A DNA stretch of 64,000 nucleotides from Massiliimalia sp050943535 (GCA_050943535.1 JBMNPJ010000005.1:62001-126000); one strand, 5' to 3'; positions 1-9,300 are shown, counted from the first letter of the stretch. The notes: a model not told the origin generated them from the sequence alone. Translations and numbers: made by a program.

Positions 1-2
1 TC

Positions 3-83
3 ATCTTTTCTGGACTTTGGATTCAGCTGTTGACCATATTGGATTATGCCCGGATTATTCTGCAGGGGGTATATGTACCGTAA
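3..83 (+). CDS. C-terminal fragment of an unidentified protein
   Basis: An open frame enters from the left edge and ends at TAA 81-83. Its 26 visible residues are hydrophobic (IFSGLWIQLL at the start, ending QGVYVP), as in the last segment of a membrane protein. It lies 18 nt before the LicD gene in the same direction, so it is probably the previous gene of the polysaccharide operon, for example a polymerase or transferase. Too little is visible to name it. Confidence 0.5.
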   Translation: MFSGLWIQLLTILDYARIILQGVYVP

Positions 84-101
84 CCAGAGAAAGGAGACCG
101 T

Positions 102-974
102 TTGATTATGCGGGAATATGATCAGGAGACGCTGCAGCGCATTCAAAACGTTGAGCTTGGTATATTAGACGATTTTATTTGGATCTGTAAAAAATATCAT
201 TTAGAATATTTTGGGTTTGGCGGCACTGGGATTGGTGTTTTGCGTCATGGAGGATTTATTCCCTGGGACGACGATATTGATGTGGCTTTAACCCGAAAGG
301 ATTATGATACCTTTTTGCAGGCAGCCGAAAAAGAATTTGGGGATAAATATGTGATCATGAATGCACAGACAGACCCAAATTATCCTTTGGCGACCACCAG
401 ATGGATGCTTCGGGGAACCAAATTTCGGGAATATTCCATGAAGGATATTGATTGCCCTTTGGGAATATTCTTGGATATTTATGCCTTCGATAATGTACCG
501 GACGATGACGCCTTAATGAGAAAACAGGCCAGAGAAGTCTGGTTTTGGAACAAACTGATGATTTTGCGGAGCCTGCCTTTTCCAGTGCTGGGATTTACCG
601 GTGTAAAAGGCAGCCTGATTAAAGCTGCGTGTGCAGTAATCCATTATGGAATGGCAGTTTGCCATATTTCTAAAAAATGGCTGGCCTCCAAAATGTTGCA
701 GGCGACTACCCGCTATAATCATCTGGATACCAAGCGGCTGGCGTATTACTGTGATACCAGCCCGTATACCAATATGATGGAGAAAGAAGAGCTGTATCCT
801 TTACAGGAGCTGGATTTTGAAGGCAGAAAGATGACATTTCCCCGTGAAATGCATCGGATGCTGGAGGTGCTGTATGGAGATTATATGCAGCTGCCTCCGC
901 CAGAAAAGCGGAAAAACCATTTTCCTTATGAATTGGATTTTGGAGATCATTTATACCGCGGAGACGATGAGTAG
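102..974 (+). CDS. LicD-family phosphotransferase
   Basis: LicD proteins (nucleotidyltransferase fold) transfer phosphocholine or related phospho-groups onto surface glycans such as teichoic acids or capsule. The family signature is clear: FGFGGTGIGVLRHGGFIPWD, then DDDIDVALTRKDY at residues 56-68, where the acidic cluster binds metal. The 290-residue length is typical. AGGAG at 92-96 lies 5 nt before TTG 102 and 11 nt before an in-frame ATG at 108, so either start is possible. It is the first complete gene of an operon with a flippase and two glycosyltransferases, which supports a role in decorating a surface polysaccharide. The acceptor and donor cannot be read from sequence. Confidence 0.88.
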   Translation: MIMREYDQETLQRIQNVELGILDDFIWICKKYHLEYFGFGGTGIGVLRHGGFIPWDDDIDVALTRKDYDTFLQAAEKEFGDKYVIMNAQTDPNYPLATTRWMLRGTKFREYSMKDIDCPLGIFLDIYAFDNVPDDDALMRKQAREVWFWNKLMILRSLPFPVLGFTGVKGSLIKAACAVIHYGMAVCHISKKWLASKMLQATTRYNHLDTKRLAYYCDTSPYTNMMEKEELYPLQELDFEGRKMTFPREMHRMLEVLYGDYMQLPPPEKRKNHFPYELDFGDHLYRGDDE

Positions 975-995
975 CCTTGGACAGGAGTCGATGGA

Positions 996-2297
996 ATGAA
1001 ATTAAAGGATAAAATCTTAAAAGATACCAGTCATCTGGGAAAAAAGACTTATGTTTGGACGATTTTATCAGGGACCGCCTATGCTGCCACCACCTTTGTG
1101 CTCACCTGGCTGGTGACCATTGTTTTGGGAAAAGAGGGGGCGGATCCGTTTAATTTTGCCTATACTACCGGTCAGCTTTTTTTGACTCTGGGATTTTATG
1201 GAATGCGGGTGTTTCAGGCATCTGATTTAAAGCAAATTTATTCTTTTGAGGATTACTGGGCATCCCGTATTATTTCCTGCGGGCTGATGATGGCGGCGTC
1301 TGTGGGATTTATTTTGATCAATGGATATGACTGGGAAAAAGCACTGCTTATTTTCCTGGTATGTGCATACCGGGGATTTGATGCGGTGAGCGATGTGTTT
1401 GAAGCTCTTTATCAGCAAAATGGCCGTATGGATATTTCCGGACGTTCTTCTTTTTACAAAATCGGAGCGTCTACTTTGGGATTTGTTGCGGTGTTTTTGG
1501 TGACAAAGAGTCCTTTATGGGCTACTTTTGCGGCGTTGGTGATTACCATCGGGGTATGGCTGTGGTTTGATTTGCCGGTTTGCCGCCATTTTGCGGTGTT
1601 GGGACTTCCCAAAAGCACCGGCTCTTTAAAAAGTCTGATGATTGCCTGTCTGCCGTTGTGTTTGGGGAATTTCCTTTGCAATTATATTTACAGCGCCTCT
1701 AAATTTGCCATTGACCAGCAAAATCTGGCTCAAGGGTATCAGACCATTTTTACTACCCTGTTTATGCCGGCATCCGTGATCAATCTGTTCAGCGGATTTG
1801 TATTTAAACCCATGGTGACTTCTCTTGCTACCAGTTGGGAAGAAAAAAGGTACAAACACTTTAACCGTACATTGATTCGCCTGAGTTTTCTGGTGTTGGG
1901 GTTGACTGTCGTTGCAGTAGCCGGCGCTTATTTTTTGGGAATTCCGATTCTATCCTTTGTGTATCATACGGATTTACGGGATTATCGTCTTCATCTTCTG
2001 ATTATGATTGTAGGCGGTGGTTTCAGCGCGCTGAGCACCGTGTATTATTATGTAGGAACCATCATGCGCCGTCAAAAGTACGTGATGGGAATTTATGCTG
2101 TTGTGGCGGCTGTGGCATTGCTGCTGTCTAACCCTATGGTGCGCCGCTGGGAATTGATGGGCGCTTCTTTGGCGTATTCACTGCTGATGCTTTTGATGAC
2201 AGTACTGTTTCTTTTGCTTTGGGCAGCAGAGACAAAAAAGGCTTATGCCGTTTTGAAAAAAGAAAGGGAGGAAGCCAATGCAGACCCAATGGAATAA
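996..2297 (+). CDS. Polysaccharide flippase-like membrane protein
   Basis: This 433-residue protein is almost wholly hydrophobic, with about 12 predicted membrane segments, as in Wzx/MATE-like (MOP superfamily) exporters of lipid-linked glycans. The N-terminus has a short charged stretch followed at once by helix 1 (TYVWTILSGTAYAATTFVLT). ATG 996 follows ACAGGAG at 981-987. Its end overlaps the next glycosyltransferase by 20 nt, implying translational coupling. The context of LicD and glycosyltransferases makes export of a surface-polysaccharide intermediate the likeliest role. The family is assigned from topology and context, not from a specific motif. Confidence 0.75.
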   Translation: MKLKDKILKDTSHLGKKTYVWTILSGTAYAATTFVLTWLVTIVLGKEGADPFNFAYTTGQLFLTLGFYGMRVFQASDLKQIYSFEDYWASRIISCGLMMAASVGFILINGYDWEKALLIFLVCAYRGFDAVSDVFEALYQQNGRMDISGRSSFYKIGASTLGFVAVFLVTKSPLWATFAALVITIGVWLWFDLPVCRHFAVLGLPKSTGSLKSLMIACLPLCLGNFLCNYIYSASKFAIDQQNLAQGYQTIFTTLFMPASVINLFSGFVFKPMVTSLATSWEEKRYKHFNRTLIRLSFLVLGLTVVAVAGAYFLGIPILSFVYHTDLRDYRLHLLIMIVGGGFSALSTVYYYVGTIMRRQKYVMGIYAVVAAVALLLSNPMVRRWELMGASLAYSLLMLLMTVLFLLLWAAETKKAYAVLKKEREEANADPME

Positions 2298-3081
2298 TCA
2301 TACATTTGTGATCTGCGCTTATGGAGAAAGTCCTTTTTTGGAAGCTTGTATCCGTTCGGTTTTAGCGCAGACAGTAAAAAGTCAGGTGATGGTGTCTACT
2401 TCTACACCGAATCAGTGGATTCAAATGCTGGCGGAAAAATACCATCTTCCTGTTTTTATAAATACTGGAAGACAAAGCATTGCCGATGACTGGAATTTTG
2501 CTTACAGTCAGGCAAAAACCGATTACATTACATTAGCCCATCAGGATGACATTTATGAACCGGAGTATTTGGAATCTGCCAAACGTCATCTGGAACAATA
2601 TCCGGACAGCCTGATTTTCTTTACCGGATATTATGAACTTCGGGGCAGTGAAAAAACAGATTCTAACCGAAATATGAAAATTAAAAAGATGCTGCTGCTT
2701 CCGCTGCGGTTATCCTGGCTGCAGAAAACCGGCTTTGCCAAGCGGGGAGCGTTGGCACTTGGAAATGCCATTTGCTGTCCTGCGGTGACCTATGCGGCAA
2801 AGCGTTTGCAAAAACCGCTGTTTCGCTTTGGCTATCGAAGCAATGTGGACTGGGAAACATGGGAAAAGCTTTCCAGACTGCAGGGCAGATTTTGCTATGA
2901 CCCCAAACCGCTTATGTGTCATCGAATTCATGGAGGGTCAGAAACCTCTCAGGTGTTGAAAGATCATGTGCGGATTCAGGAAGACTATGAAATGTTTCGC
3001 AAATTTTGGCCGGAATGGATTGCCCAGAAACTGGTGAAATTCTATGCGAAAAGCGAAGAAAGCAATCAGCTGGACAAGTAA
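2278..3081 (+). CDS. Family 2 glycosyltransferase
   Basis: GT-A fold glycosyltransferase of 267 residues. The N-terminus has the usual beta-strand and turn (FVICAYGESPFLEACIRSVL), and HQDDIYEPEYLE at residues 88-99 is the acidic motif that binds the nucleotide-sugar metal. No membrane segment is evident, so it is probably cytoplasmic or peripheral. ATG 2278 is preceded by AGGGAGG at 2264-2270 and lies inside the end of the flippase gene. It would add one sugar to the glycan made by this cluster; donor and acceptor are unknown. Confidence 0.85.
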   Translation: MQTQWNNHTFVICAYGESPFLEACIRSVLAQTVKSQVMVSTSTPNQWIQMLAEKYHLPVFINTGRQSIADDWNFAYSQAKTDYITLAHQDDIYEPEYLESAKRHLEQYPDSLIFFTGYYELRGSEKTDSNRNMKIKKMLLLPLRLSWLQKTGFAKRGALALGNAICCPAVTYAAKRLQKPLFRFGYRSNVDWETWEKLSRLQGRFCYDPKPLMCHRIHGGSETSQVLKDHVRIQEDYEMFRKFWPEWIAQKLVKFYAKSEESNQLDK

Positions 3082-3110
3082 GGCCGGTTACAGGGAAGGG
3101 GAAAAGAAAG

Positions 3111-3806
3111 TTGAAGGTATTAATCGTAATTCCTGCATATAATGAGGAAAAAAATATTGTCCGGGTAGTGGACAATTTGAGGGAACATTATTCCCAGTAT
3201 GATTATGTGATCATCAATGATGGTTCAAAAGACAATACAGCGAGTATCTGTCGGGAACATGGATATAACCTGGTGAGCCTGCCGGTTAATCTGGGGCTTT
3301 CCGGAGCGTTTCAGACAGGGTTAAAGTACGCTTATGAAAATGATTATGATTACGCCATCCAGTTTGACGCAGACGGACAGCATCGTCCGGAATATATCGC
3401 CCCAATTTTGGAGGAAATCCAAAAAGGAAGCGACATTGTAATCGGTTCCCGGTTTGTAACCGAGAAAAAGCCGTTTTCTGCCAGAATGCTGGGAAGCCGG
3501 ATGATCAGTTTGGCCATGCGCCTTACCACTGGTTTTAAGGTACAGGACCCCACTTCCGGAATGCGGATGTTTAACCGGAAAATGATTCAGGAGTTTGCCC
3601 AGAATGTCAATTATGGACCAGAACCGGATACGGTGTCTTACTTAATGCGGGAAGGCGCCAAAGTGTCTGAGGTACAGGTGCAGATGGATGAACGAATTGC
3701 CGGAGAAAGTTATTTGAATCTTTGGCGTTCTATGTCCTATATGCTGCGAATGGGAATTTCCATTATGCTGGTGCAGTTTTTCCGGAAACGGGAGAAAAAA
3801 TCCTGA
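3111..3806 (+). CDS. Family 2 glycosyltransferase, dolichyl-phosphate mannose synthase-like
   Basis: The start VLIVIPAYNEEKNI, NDGSKDNT at residues 36-43 and DADGQH at 86-91 mark the DPM1/GtrB-like branch of GT2, which often charges undecaprenyl phosphate with a hexose. TTG 3111 is preferred because AAGGGG precedes it and the family sequence begins exactly there; a longer frame from 3006 would overlap the previous gene out of phase. This gives 231 residues. The C-terminus has one amphipathic or membrane-near segment (ISIMLVQFF). The following gene is DUF2304, a common small membrane partner of such enzymes. Confidence 0.87.
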   Translation: MKVLIVIPAYNEEKNIVRVVDNLREHYSQYDYVIINDGSKDNTASICREHGYNLVSLPVNLGLSGAFQTGLKYAYENDYDYAIQFDADGQHRPEYIAPILEEIQKGSDIVIGSRFVTEKKPFSARMLGSRMISLAMRLTTGFKVQDPTSGMRMFNRKMIQEFAQNVNYGPEPDTVSYLMREGAKVSEVQVQMDERIAGESYLNLWRSMSYMLRMGISIMLVQFFRKREKKS

Positions 3807-3838
3807 AATTGGGAATGGTAGGAAGGAAGTAAAGGATC

Positions 3839-4219
3839 ATGACAATTGTATTTCGATGCGTACTGATTTTAGCGTCACTGTTTACCATGTTTTTTATGCT
3901 CAAACGAATTCGTCATTCAAAAGTGCAGATTGAGGACGCAATTTCCTGGATTGTTTTTGCTTTTGGGCTGCTGCTTATCAGCATTTTCCCTTGCATTGCA
4001 GAATGGATGACGCATCTGTTGGGTATTGCCAGCGTGGTGAATTTTGTATTTTTATTTGTTATTTTTGTGCTGCTCATCAAACTGTTTTTGATGACCGTGC
4101 GGGTTTCCCAGCTGGATACAAAAGTTCGGGAACTGACGCAAAAGCTGGCATTGGATGAAAACCGGGCAGAACAAAAAGAAAAACAGGATGCTTTCAAGCA
4201 GGAAGAAAATCCTCAATAA
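3839..4219 (+). CDS. DUF2304 family membrane protein
   Basis: Small membrane protein of 126 residues with three hydrophobic segments (about 3-18, 33-56 and 61-86) and a charged coiled-coil tail rich in K, E and Q. This is the architecture of DUF2304, regularly encoded just after DPM-like glycosyltransferases as here. It lies 32 nt after the glycosyltransferase, and a terminator follows 13 nt after its stop, so it is the last gene of the polysaccharide operon. A role as an accessory or anchoring subunit is inference from context. Confidence 0.8.
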   Translation: MTIVFRCVLILASLFTMFFMLKRIRHSKVQIEDAISWIVFAFGLLLISIFPCIAEWMTHLLGIASVVNFVFLFVIFVLLIKLFLMTVRVSQLDTKVRELTQKLALDENRAEQKEKQDAFKQEENPQ

Positions 4220-4232
4220 TCCGGCGATTTGC

Positions 4233-4273
4233 GGAGTGCTGCGTGGCATAAAAAGCTGCGGCACTCCTTTTTC
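4233..4273 (+). terminator. Rho-independent terminator of the polysaccharide operon
   Basis: Arms GGAGTGCTGC (4233-4242) and GCGGCACTCC (4258-4267) form a 10-bp stem with one G-U pair, followed by TTTTT. It lies inside the upstream extension of the helicase frame, which supports the later helicase start at 4301. Confidence 0.85.
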
Positions 4274-4300
4274 TGGTATATTTGGGAAAGGAGAAAGGCA

Positions 4301-6394
4301 ATGTGGGTATTTGATTATTTGGAACAGCATTTTTCCATGTGTCTGAATAAACAGCAGAAGATAGCTGTCGTTTCTACCACCCCCTACATTCTTTTGCTGG
4401 CGGTTCCCGGGTCTGGAAAAACCACTGTGCTGGTCAGCCGAATCGCCTACCTGATGAAAGAACGTCAGGTGCCTCCCCAGGAGATTTTGACCCTTACCTT
4501 TAGCCGGGAATCTGCAAAGGATATGAAGAGGCGTTTTGAACGGCTGTTTTTGCCGGCAGGGTTGGAAAGTCCCCGGTTTTCCACTATACATAGCTTTTGC
4601 TACACGGTTCTCAAATATTATGCCTCCCGGTATCAGCGCACCTTTCCAAAACTATTAAATGAGTCTGCGGGAGAAGCCTCTTCCGCACAATGGCTCCGGC
4701 GGATTTATCAGGAGGTCAACGGAGAATATCTGTCCGACGATTTGCTGGAAACCTTGTCTAATGCTTTGAGTCTTTCCAAAAACCGGATGCTGACCAAAGA
4801 GGAAATGGTGCAGGAAGCGTCGGATTTGGAGCGGGCCGATGAAGTGTGGGAACAATATGAACGCCGGAAAAAGCAGCATGGATATATGGACTATGACGAC
4901 CTTTTGGTGTTCACGCTGGATATTTTAAAAAAGGTACCGGCTGTACGTCGGCATTTTTTAGAAAAATACCGATATATTTTGGTGGACGAGGCCCAGGATA
5001 CCTCCAAGGTTCAGTTTGAGATTTTAAAATTATTCCGGGATTCTGCCCAACTATTTGTGGTAGGGGATGAAGACCAGTGTATCTATTCCTTTCGGGGGGC
5101 TTATCCGGAGGGGCTTTTGGAATTTGGTCAGGCATTCCCTGGAGCACAGATACTAAAAATTGAAAAGAATTACCGTTCCAACCAGGATATTGTGGAGGCT
5201 GCCAATGAGTTTATTAAGGTGAATCAAAACCGCTATCCCAAGGAAATGCAGGCAGTGTATTCAGGAAAGGCATCCATTGAATATCCAGTGCTGGAAGATT
5301 ATAACCGGCAGTATGAAGCAATAGAACGGCTGATTCGAAAGCTGCCGCCGGGAGAAACCATGGCGGTTTTGTACCGCAATCACGAAAGTGCCGTTCCTCT
5401 GCTGGATCGGCTTAACCATGCGGGAATTTCCTGTTATCGGAAAGAGCACAATCTGCGCTTTTTTACAAGCTTTGTGGTGCGGGATTTTCTCAGCTTTTTC
5501 ACCTTGGCTTACGACCCGAAAAATCTGGAAGCGTTTTCTCAGATTTATTATAAATGTATGTGCTCCAAAATGGTATATATTTTTGTAAAGTATAATCTGG
5601 ATCAGTTTGGATCTGTTTTTGAGGCAGCAGCACATAGCCCGGATGCTCCGCCCTATGTGCGAACCCGTATGTTAGAGTACCACAAGCTGGTGGGCAGGAT
5701 TCGCACTCTGACACCTGTGGCAGCCATTGGGTTTGTAGAGGAAAAGATGGGGTACCGAAATTATCTGGAAAGCCGATATAAAAAGTCCCAAGGCAATCCG
5801 GTAAACACCAATTTAAAGCGGAGTATTCTGAAAACAGTGGCAAGAAATTACACGACCATTGAGGAATTTGTGCAAAACCTGTTGGATTTGGAACAGCAGC
5901 TGAAAGAGGGAAATTTGGATTCCAAACAATCTCAGGTGACGCTCAGTTCCATTCATGCCAGCAAGGGGCTGGAATGGGATCATGTGGTGCTGATTGATCT
6001 GCTAGAAAGTATTTTTCCCAGCCAGACGGCGGCAGAAAAGCTGTCGGATGGGGATCGGGAAGAGATGGAAGGAGAAGCTAGGCTTTTTTATGTGGCAGTA
6101 ACCCGTGCTAGAAAGCGGCTGACCATTTATACAGCACCTTACTGCAATGACGAGTATGCTTTAAAATCCCGGTTTGTCACCCGTCTTCATCAGGAAGAAT
6201 GGATGGAAGGGCTGGAGGTTTCCGGTCCGCTGAAAGGGAAAAAGGTGATTCACAAATTTTTTGGGTACGGTGTGGTAACAGATCATATCGGGGACACCCT
6301 GGATATTTACTTTTTAAAATACGGCGTCAAGCAGTTTTCTTTGGAAAGCTGTCTGACATCCGATTTGCTGCAGGTACTTTCTGACTCAGAATAA
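4301..6394 (+). CDS. UvrD/PcrA-type superfamily 1 DNA helicase
   Basis: ATP-dependent 3'-5' DNA helicase for repair or replication restart. Visible motifs in order: Walker A AVPGSGKTT (residues 34-42), motif Ia TLTFSRESAKDM, motif II ILVDEAQD, motif III GDEDQCIYSFRGA, motif V SSIHASKGLEWD, motif VI LFYVAVTRARKRL. A C-terminal KFFGYGVVTDHIGDTLDIYF segment resembles the Tudor-like tail of PcrA. The 697-residue length fits UvrD relatives, slightly short. ATG 4301 follows AGGAG at 4289-4293. Several paralogs usually exist in a genome, so pcrA itself is not claimed. It follows a terminator, so it needs its own promoter, which I could not place. Confidence 0.9.
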   Translation: MWVFDYLEQHFSMCLNKQQKIAVVSTTPYILLLAVPGSGKTTVLVSRIAYLMKERQVPPQEILTLTFSRESAKDMKRRFERLFLPAGLESPRFSTIHSFCYTVLKYYASRYQRTFPKLLNESAGEASSAQWLRRIYQEVNGEYLSDDLLETLSNALSLSKNRMLTKEEMVQEASDLERADEVWEQYERRKKQHGYMDYDDLLVFTLDILKKVPAVRRHFLEKYRYILVDEAQDTSKVQFEILKLFRDSAQLFVVGDEDQCIYSFRGAYPEGLLEFGQAFPGAQILKIEKNYRSNQDIVEAANEFIKVNQNRYPKEMQAVYSGKASIEYPVLEDYNRQYEAIERLIRKLPPGETMAVLYRNHESAVPLLDRLNHAGISCYRKEHNLRFFTSFVVRDFLSFFTLAYDPKNLEAFSQIYYKCMCSKMVYIFVKYNLDQFGSVFEAAAHSPDAPPYVRTRMLEYHKLVGRIRTLTPVAAIGFVEEKMGYRNYLESRYKKSQGNPVNTNLKRSILKTVARNYTTIEEFVQNLLDLEQQLKEGNLDSKQSQVTLSSIHASKGLEWDHVVLIDLLESIFPSQTAAEKLSDGDREEMEGEARLFYVAVTRARKRLTIYTAPYCNDEYALKSRFVTRLHQEEWMEGLEVSGPLKGKKVIHKFFGYGVVTDHIGDTLDIYFLKYGVKQFSLESCLTSDLLQVLSDSE

Positions 6395-6443
6395 TCCTGT
6401 AGATCCATTTCATTTGCGGCGAACAGAAAGGAATGAAAATGCA

Positions 6444-6836
6444 ATGAAAGAAATTACAATGCACACAACATGGAAAGAAGAAACAGTAGTAACCGAAAAT
6501 CTTTTGGCAAAAACAGTTGGAAGCGGAGATGTAGCAGTTTATGCAACTCCTATGATGGTGGCACTGATGGAAAAAGCAGCAGCAGCCTGTTTAAAGCCAT
6601 TTTTGGAAGAAGGAGAAACCTCTGTAGGAATTCTGATGAACACCACCCATGCAGCAGCTACTCCCTGCGGAATGAAGGTATGGGCAGAGGCAGAAATTGT
6701 GGAAGCAGAGGGAAGAAAGGTGACTTTCCGTGTGGTTGCCCGGGATGAAAAAGAAGTAATTGGGGAAGCGCATCACCAGCGGTTTATCCTGGCAAAAGAA
6801 AAGTTTGAACAGAAAGCACAGAATAAACTCTTATAA
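6444..6836 (+). CDS. Hotdog-fold thioesterase, FlK-like
   Basis: A 130-residue single hotdog domain. ATPMMVALMEKAAAACLKPF is the central helix and TSVGILMNTTHAAATPCGMK the following strand, as in the fluoroacetyl-CoA thioesterase-like family. Many Firmicutes carry such proteins as general acyl-CoA thioesterases of unknown substrate. In FlK the catalytic residues are Thr, Glu and His; here a Thr, Glu (MEKA) and His (NTTHAA) fall in comparable places. ATG 6444 follows AAGGA and replaces a weak TTG at 6414. A perfect terminator follows 15 nt after the stop. Confidence 0.8.
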   Translation: MKEITMHTTWKEETVVTENLLAKTVGSGDVAVYATPMMVALMEKAAAACLKPFLEEGETSVGILMNTTHAAATPCGMKVWAEAEIVEAEGRKVTFRVVARDEKEVIGEAHHQRFILAKEKFEQKAQNKLL

Positions 6837-6851
6837 TATTAGAAAACAAAA

Positions 6852-6884
6852 AGCCAAAGGAACTATCTTCCTTTGGCTTAATTT
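6852..6884 (+). terminator. Terminator hairpin after the thioesterase
   Basis: A perfect 11-bp stem, AGCCAAAGGAA / TTCCTTTGGCT (6852-6862 and 6868-6878), loop CTATC. It is followed by TAATTTA rather than a clean U-run. The sequence just after it is the left end of an alpha element. Confidence 0.75.
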
Positions 6885-7211
6885 ATAGAAAAAGGTATGG
6901 CAAACCAGCAAATTATACAAATAAAAGTATTGCACCAGACTCGTTGAATCGATTAGCGCCGCAGCGCTTTTCACAGAACAACAGTTTTTATCAGGTGTGC
7001 AAACAGCTCTCAGGGGATCTTGGGGGCAGTGCGACTAACCAAATATTTCCGGAGCACGCCCCCAAGCGCCCTTTTCTTTTCCTTACTTTTGGGCGTCAAA
7101 AGAAAGGACGCAGGTGTGGGCAGCGTTGCCCACATAGAAAAGAAAAAAATTAGCTATTTTCCTACTACTGACAGAGTACGCGCCGTAGGCGATTTGCCCC
7201 ACCGCAGGTGG
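6885..7211 (+). repeat. Alpha element, right end replaced by half a beta repeat
   Basis: Starts with TAGAAAAAGGTATGGCAAAC, matching the left end of the intact alpha copies. It keeps the AGCGC-CGCA-GCGCT hairpin (6955-6968), the long stem CTTGGGGGC / GCCCCCAAG and the GTGGGC / GCCCAC hairpin. After about 7140 it switches to a right-half beta repeat (CTGACAGAGTACGCGCCGTAGG) and a CCACCGCAGGTGG micro-palindrome that touches the peptidase stop codon. No second copy of the 6852 hairpin is found. Open frames here are not coding. Confidence 0.75.
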
Positions 7212-8516
7212 TCAGGCTAAAAAGTCCTGTGCCAGTTTGACCATGGCAGTTTGGTCAGAAACCGCCATTAATTCCCGGGAGGAATGCATGGCTAATAAAG
7301 GAATTCCAATATCTACTGTGCGGATGGCAAGCAGTGCAGAAGAAATGCTGCCCAAAGTAGAACCACCCCGAATATCAGAACGGTTGGAGAATTTCCGGTA
7401 AGGGATATCTCCTTTTTGACAAATGGCTTCAATGACACTGGTGGAAAGGGGATCGGTGGCATATGCCTGAGAAGAAGCCAGCTTAATACCCACACCGCAT
7501 CCCAAAGGAAGCTGATTTTTGGGATCGTATTTTTCCGGGTGGTTTGGATGAAATGCCTGAGCCACATCCATGGAAAGGAGAAATCCGCGGGACAGTGCAT
7601 CCAGGTAATCACAGTGGGAATATCCTAAAGTTGCGTAGATTTTTTCCAGAATGCGGCTAGTTAGGGCAGAATCTGCTCCCTGTTTGGTGGCGCTTCCCAC
7701 CTCTTCATTGTCGTATAGGACGGACATGCGGATACCGTCCGGATGGTCTCCAAAACAAATGGCAGACAGGCATGCGTGCACGGAGGTCAGATTGTCCAGA
7801 CGGGGAGCGGAGAGCATTTCCTGATGCATTCCCAGAAGAGTCGGTTCGTCCCAGTTATATACGCAGAATTCATAGTCCAGAATATCTTCTTTTTTTGCTC
7901 CGGTTTCTTTTGCCAAAAGATTTAGGAAATAGTCTCCCTGTTCCAGTTCCTGTTTGCAGACGGTGAGAATCGGCTGCAAATCTGTTTGGGCATTCAGTGC
8001 TACTCCCTGATTGACAGTGGGATTTAGATGGATGGCTACATTGGGAATGGTTAATAGGGGCTGTTTCAGTGCCAAGGTGCAAACGATAGGGTGGAATGGA
8101 TCGTCGCTGCGCAGGCAAACCCGTCCTGCCAGGGAAAGCGGTCGGTCCAGCCAGGTGCTGAGGATCGGTCCCCCATAGACCTCCACATTCAGTTTCCCGT
8201 AACCGCCAGCGGAAATTTCGGGAGATGGTTTCACTTTCAGACAAGGCCAGTCCGTGTGACTTGCCGCCATGCGGAGAGAAGATAAAGGGTTTTCTCCAAC
8301 TGTAAATGCTGCCAGTGTGGAACCGTATCCGTCTACATAGTATTTTCCGGCGCCAAAGGAATCCCAGGCAGCATCCAGCGGCAGTTCCTGAAATCCGCAG
8401 GAGTTTAAAAAGCGTTTAGCGTATTCTATGGTATGCACAGGAGATACACCTGCTGTAAGCAGTTCACACAGCTCCTTTGTGATGTCTTCCGTTTGTCGGG
8501 AGGGAATATATTTCAT
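7212..8516 (-). CDS. M18 family aspartyl aminopeptidase
   Basis: Cytosolic zinc aminopeptidase that removes N-terminal acidic residues from peptides. M18 signatures: ASHTDWPCLKVKP near residue 90 (metal His and Asp), the following GGPILSTWLDRPLSLAGRV block, DNEEVGSATKQGA (metal and catalytic Glu pair) and SMDVAQAFHPNHPEKYD. Length 434 matches the family. The ATG at 8516 is chosen over 8525 because AAAGG sits 9 nt before it, and none is correctly spaced for 8525. The stop TGA lies at the boundary with repeat sequence (CCACCTGCGGTGG on this strand), so the last residues may have been altered by the repeat. Confidence 0.92.
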   Translation of the reverse strand: MKYIPSRQTEDITKELCELLTAGVSPVHTIEYAKRFLNSCGFQELPLDAAWDSFGAGKYYVDGYGSTLAAFTVGENPLSSLRMAASHTDWPCLKVKPSPEISAGGYGKLNVEVYGGPILSTWLDRPLSLAGRVCLRSDDPFHPIVCTLALKQPLLTIPNVAIHLNPTVNQGVALNAQTDLQPILTVCKQELEQGDYFLNLLAKETGAKKEDILDYEFCVYNWDEPTLLGMHQEMLSAPRLDNLTSVHACLSAICFGDHPDGIRMSVLYDNEEVGSATKQGADSALTSRILEKIYATLGYSHCDYLDALSRGFLLSMDVAQAFHPNHPEKYDPKNQLPLGCGVGIKLASSQAYATDPLSTSVIEAICQKGDIPYRKFSNRSDIRGGSTLGSISSALLAIRTVDIGIPLLAMHSSRELMAVSDQTAMVKLAQDFLA

Positions 8517-8549
8517 TGCAGTCATCCTTTCTCAAAAAAGTGAAATTTC

Positions 8550-9300
8550 TCTTATTGTGGCTACGCCCGCCGGCGAAGCTCCGCAGCGCTTTTCACAAAC
8601 GTCGTTTAGTACAGATGTGTAGGCTGTACTCGGGGGTGTCTAGAGATAACTTGGCTATCTCCTGGGGCAGGCCGACCATGTTTTTACTTCGCAAGTTCAT
8701 ACTGGTTATGAACTTGTCAGGAGCGCCGATAGATTTTCTATATTGCCAAGCTATATGCGCTCCGTCGCCCCTTCTGGTGTGCTTTTCATTAAAGTTAGCA
8801 TTGCCAACTTGTTGCTTATTGCACACCAAAAGCATTGGTGCGGGTGTGGGCCGCATAGGCCCACAATTGGGTGGCGAACCCGGTTCGCCCCGGACAATGT
8901 CCGGTGGAAACCGCCTACAGCGCATACTTTGTCAGTTGTAGAAAAATCGCTAATTTTTTTCTTTTCTATGCGGGCGACGCCGCCCGCACCTGCGCCCTAT
9001 TTTCTGAGGCCAGAAAACAGGGGAAAAGAGCCTTCCTCAAACGCCGGAAAGGCTTGCAGGGGGAGTGGTACCGCCGCATTGCGGCTTTAACTCCCCCTAC
9101 GACCCCCTCATAACTGTTTTCGGAAGTAGTGTTTCAAAATATAGCTTTGTTGTTTTAATCAGTTTTATCTGTTTTTGCAATACAATATCAAAATTGCATA
9201 TCCTAAGTAAAAACAGTTACAGGTTTATTAAGAAGTAAAACTGACAGAGTACGAGCGAAGCGTCTTTGCCAGCGGGTGCTACCCGTCTGCCTCTTTTAAT
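8550..9300. repeat. Mosaic of alpha, beta and GC-rich palindromic repeats in a divergent gap
   Basis: This gap between divergent genes holds no convincing gene. An alpha-like left part (CGCAGCGCTTTTCACA near 8580) continues into diverged stems, with extra hairpins such as CAAGTTCATA / TATGAACTTG (8692-8715) and GGTGTGC / GCACACC (about 8775-8828). Then come GTGGGCC / GGCCCAC, the palindrome GGCGAACCCGGTTCGCC, CCGGACAATGTCCGG, half a beta repeat (8916-8960), a GGGGGAGT...ACTCCCCC module (9060-9105) shared with 55195-55250, and a second half beta (9240-9272). It is the only repeat locus not at the 3' end of a gene. Confidence 0.7.

Noticed and set aside
4229..4300. Longer N-terminus for the helicase from 4229.
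   Set aside because: The extension is the terminator stem of the preceding operon; ATG 4301 has AGGAG at good spacing and matches the family start.
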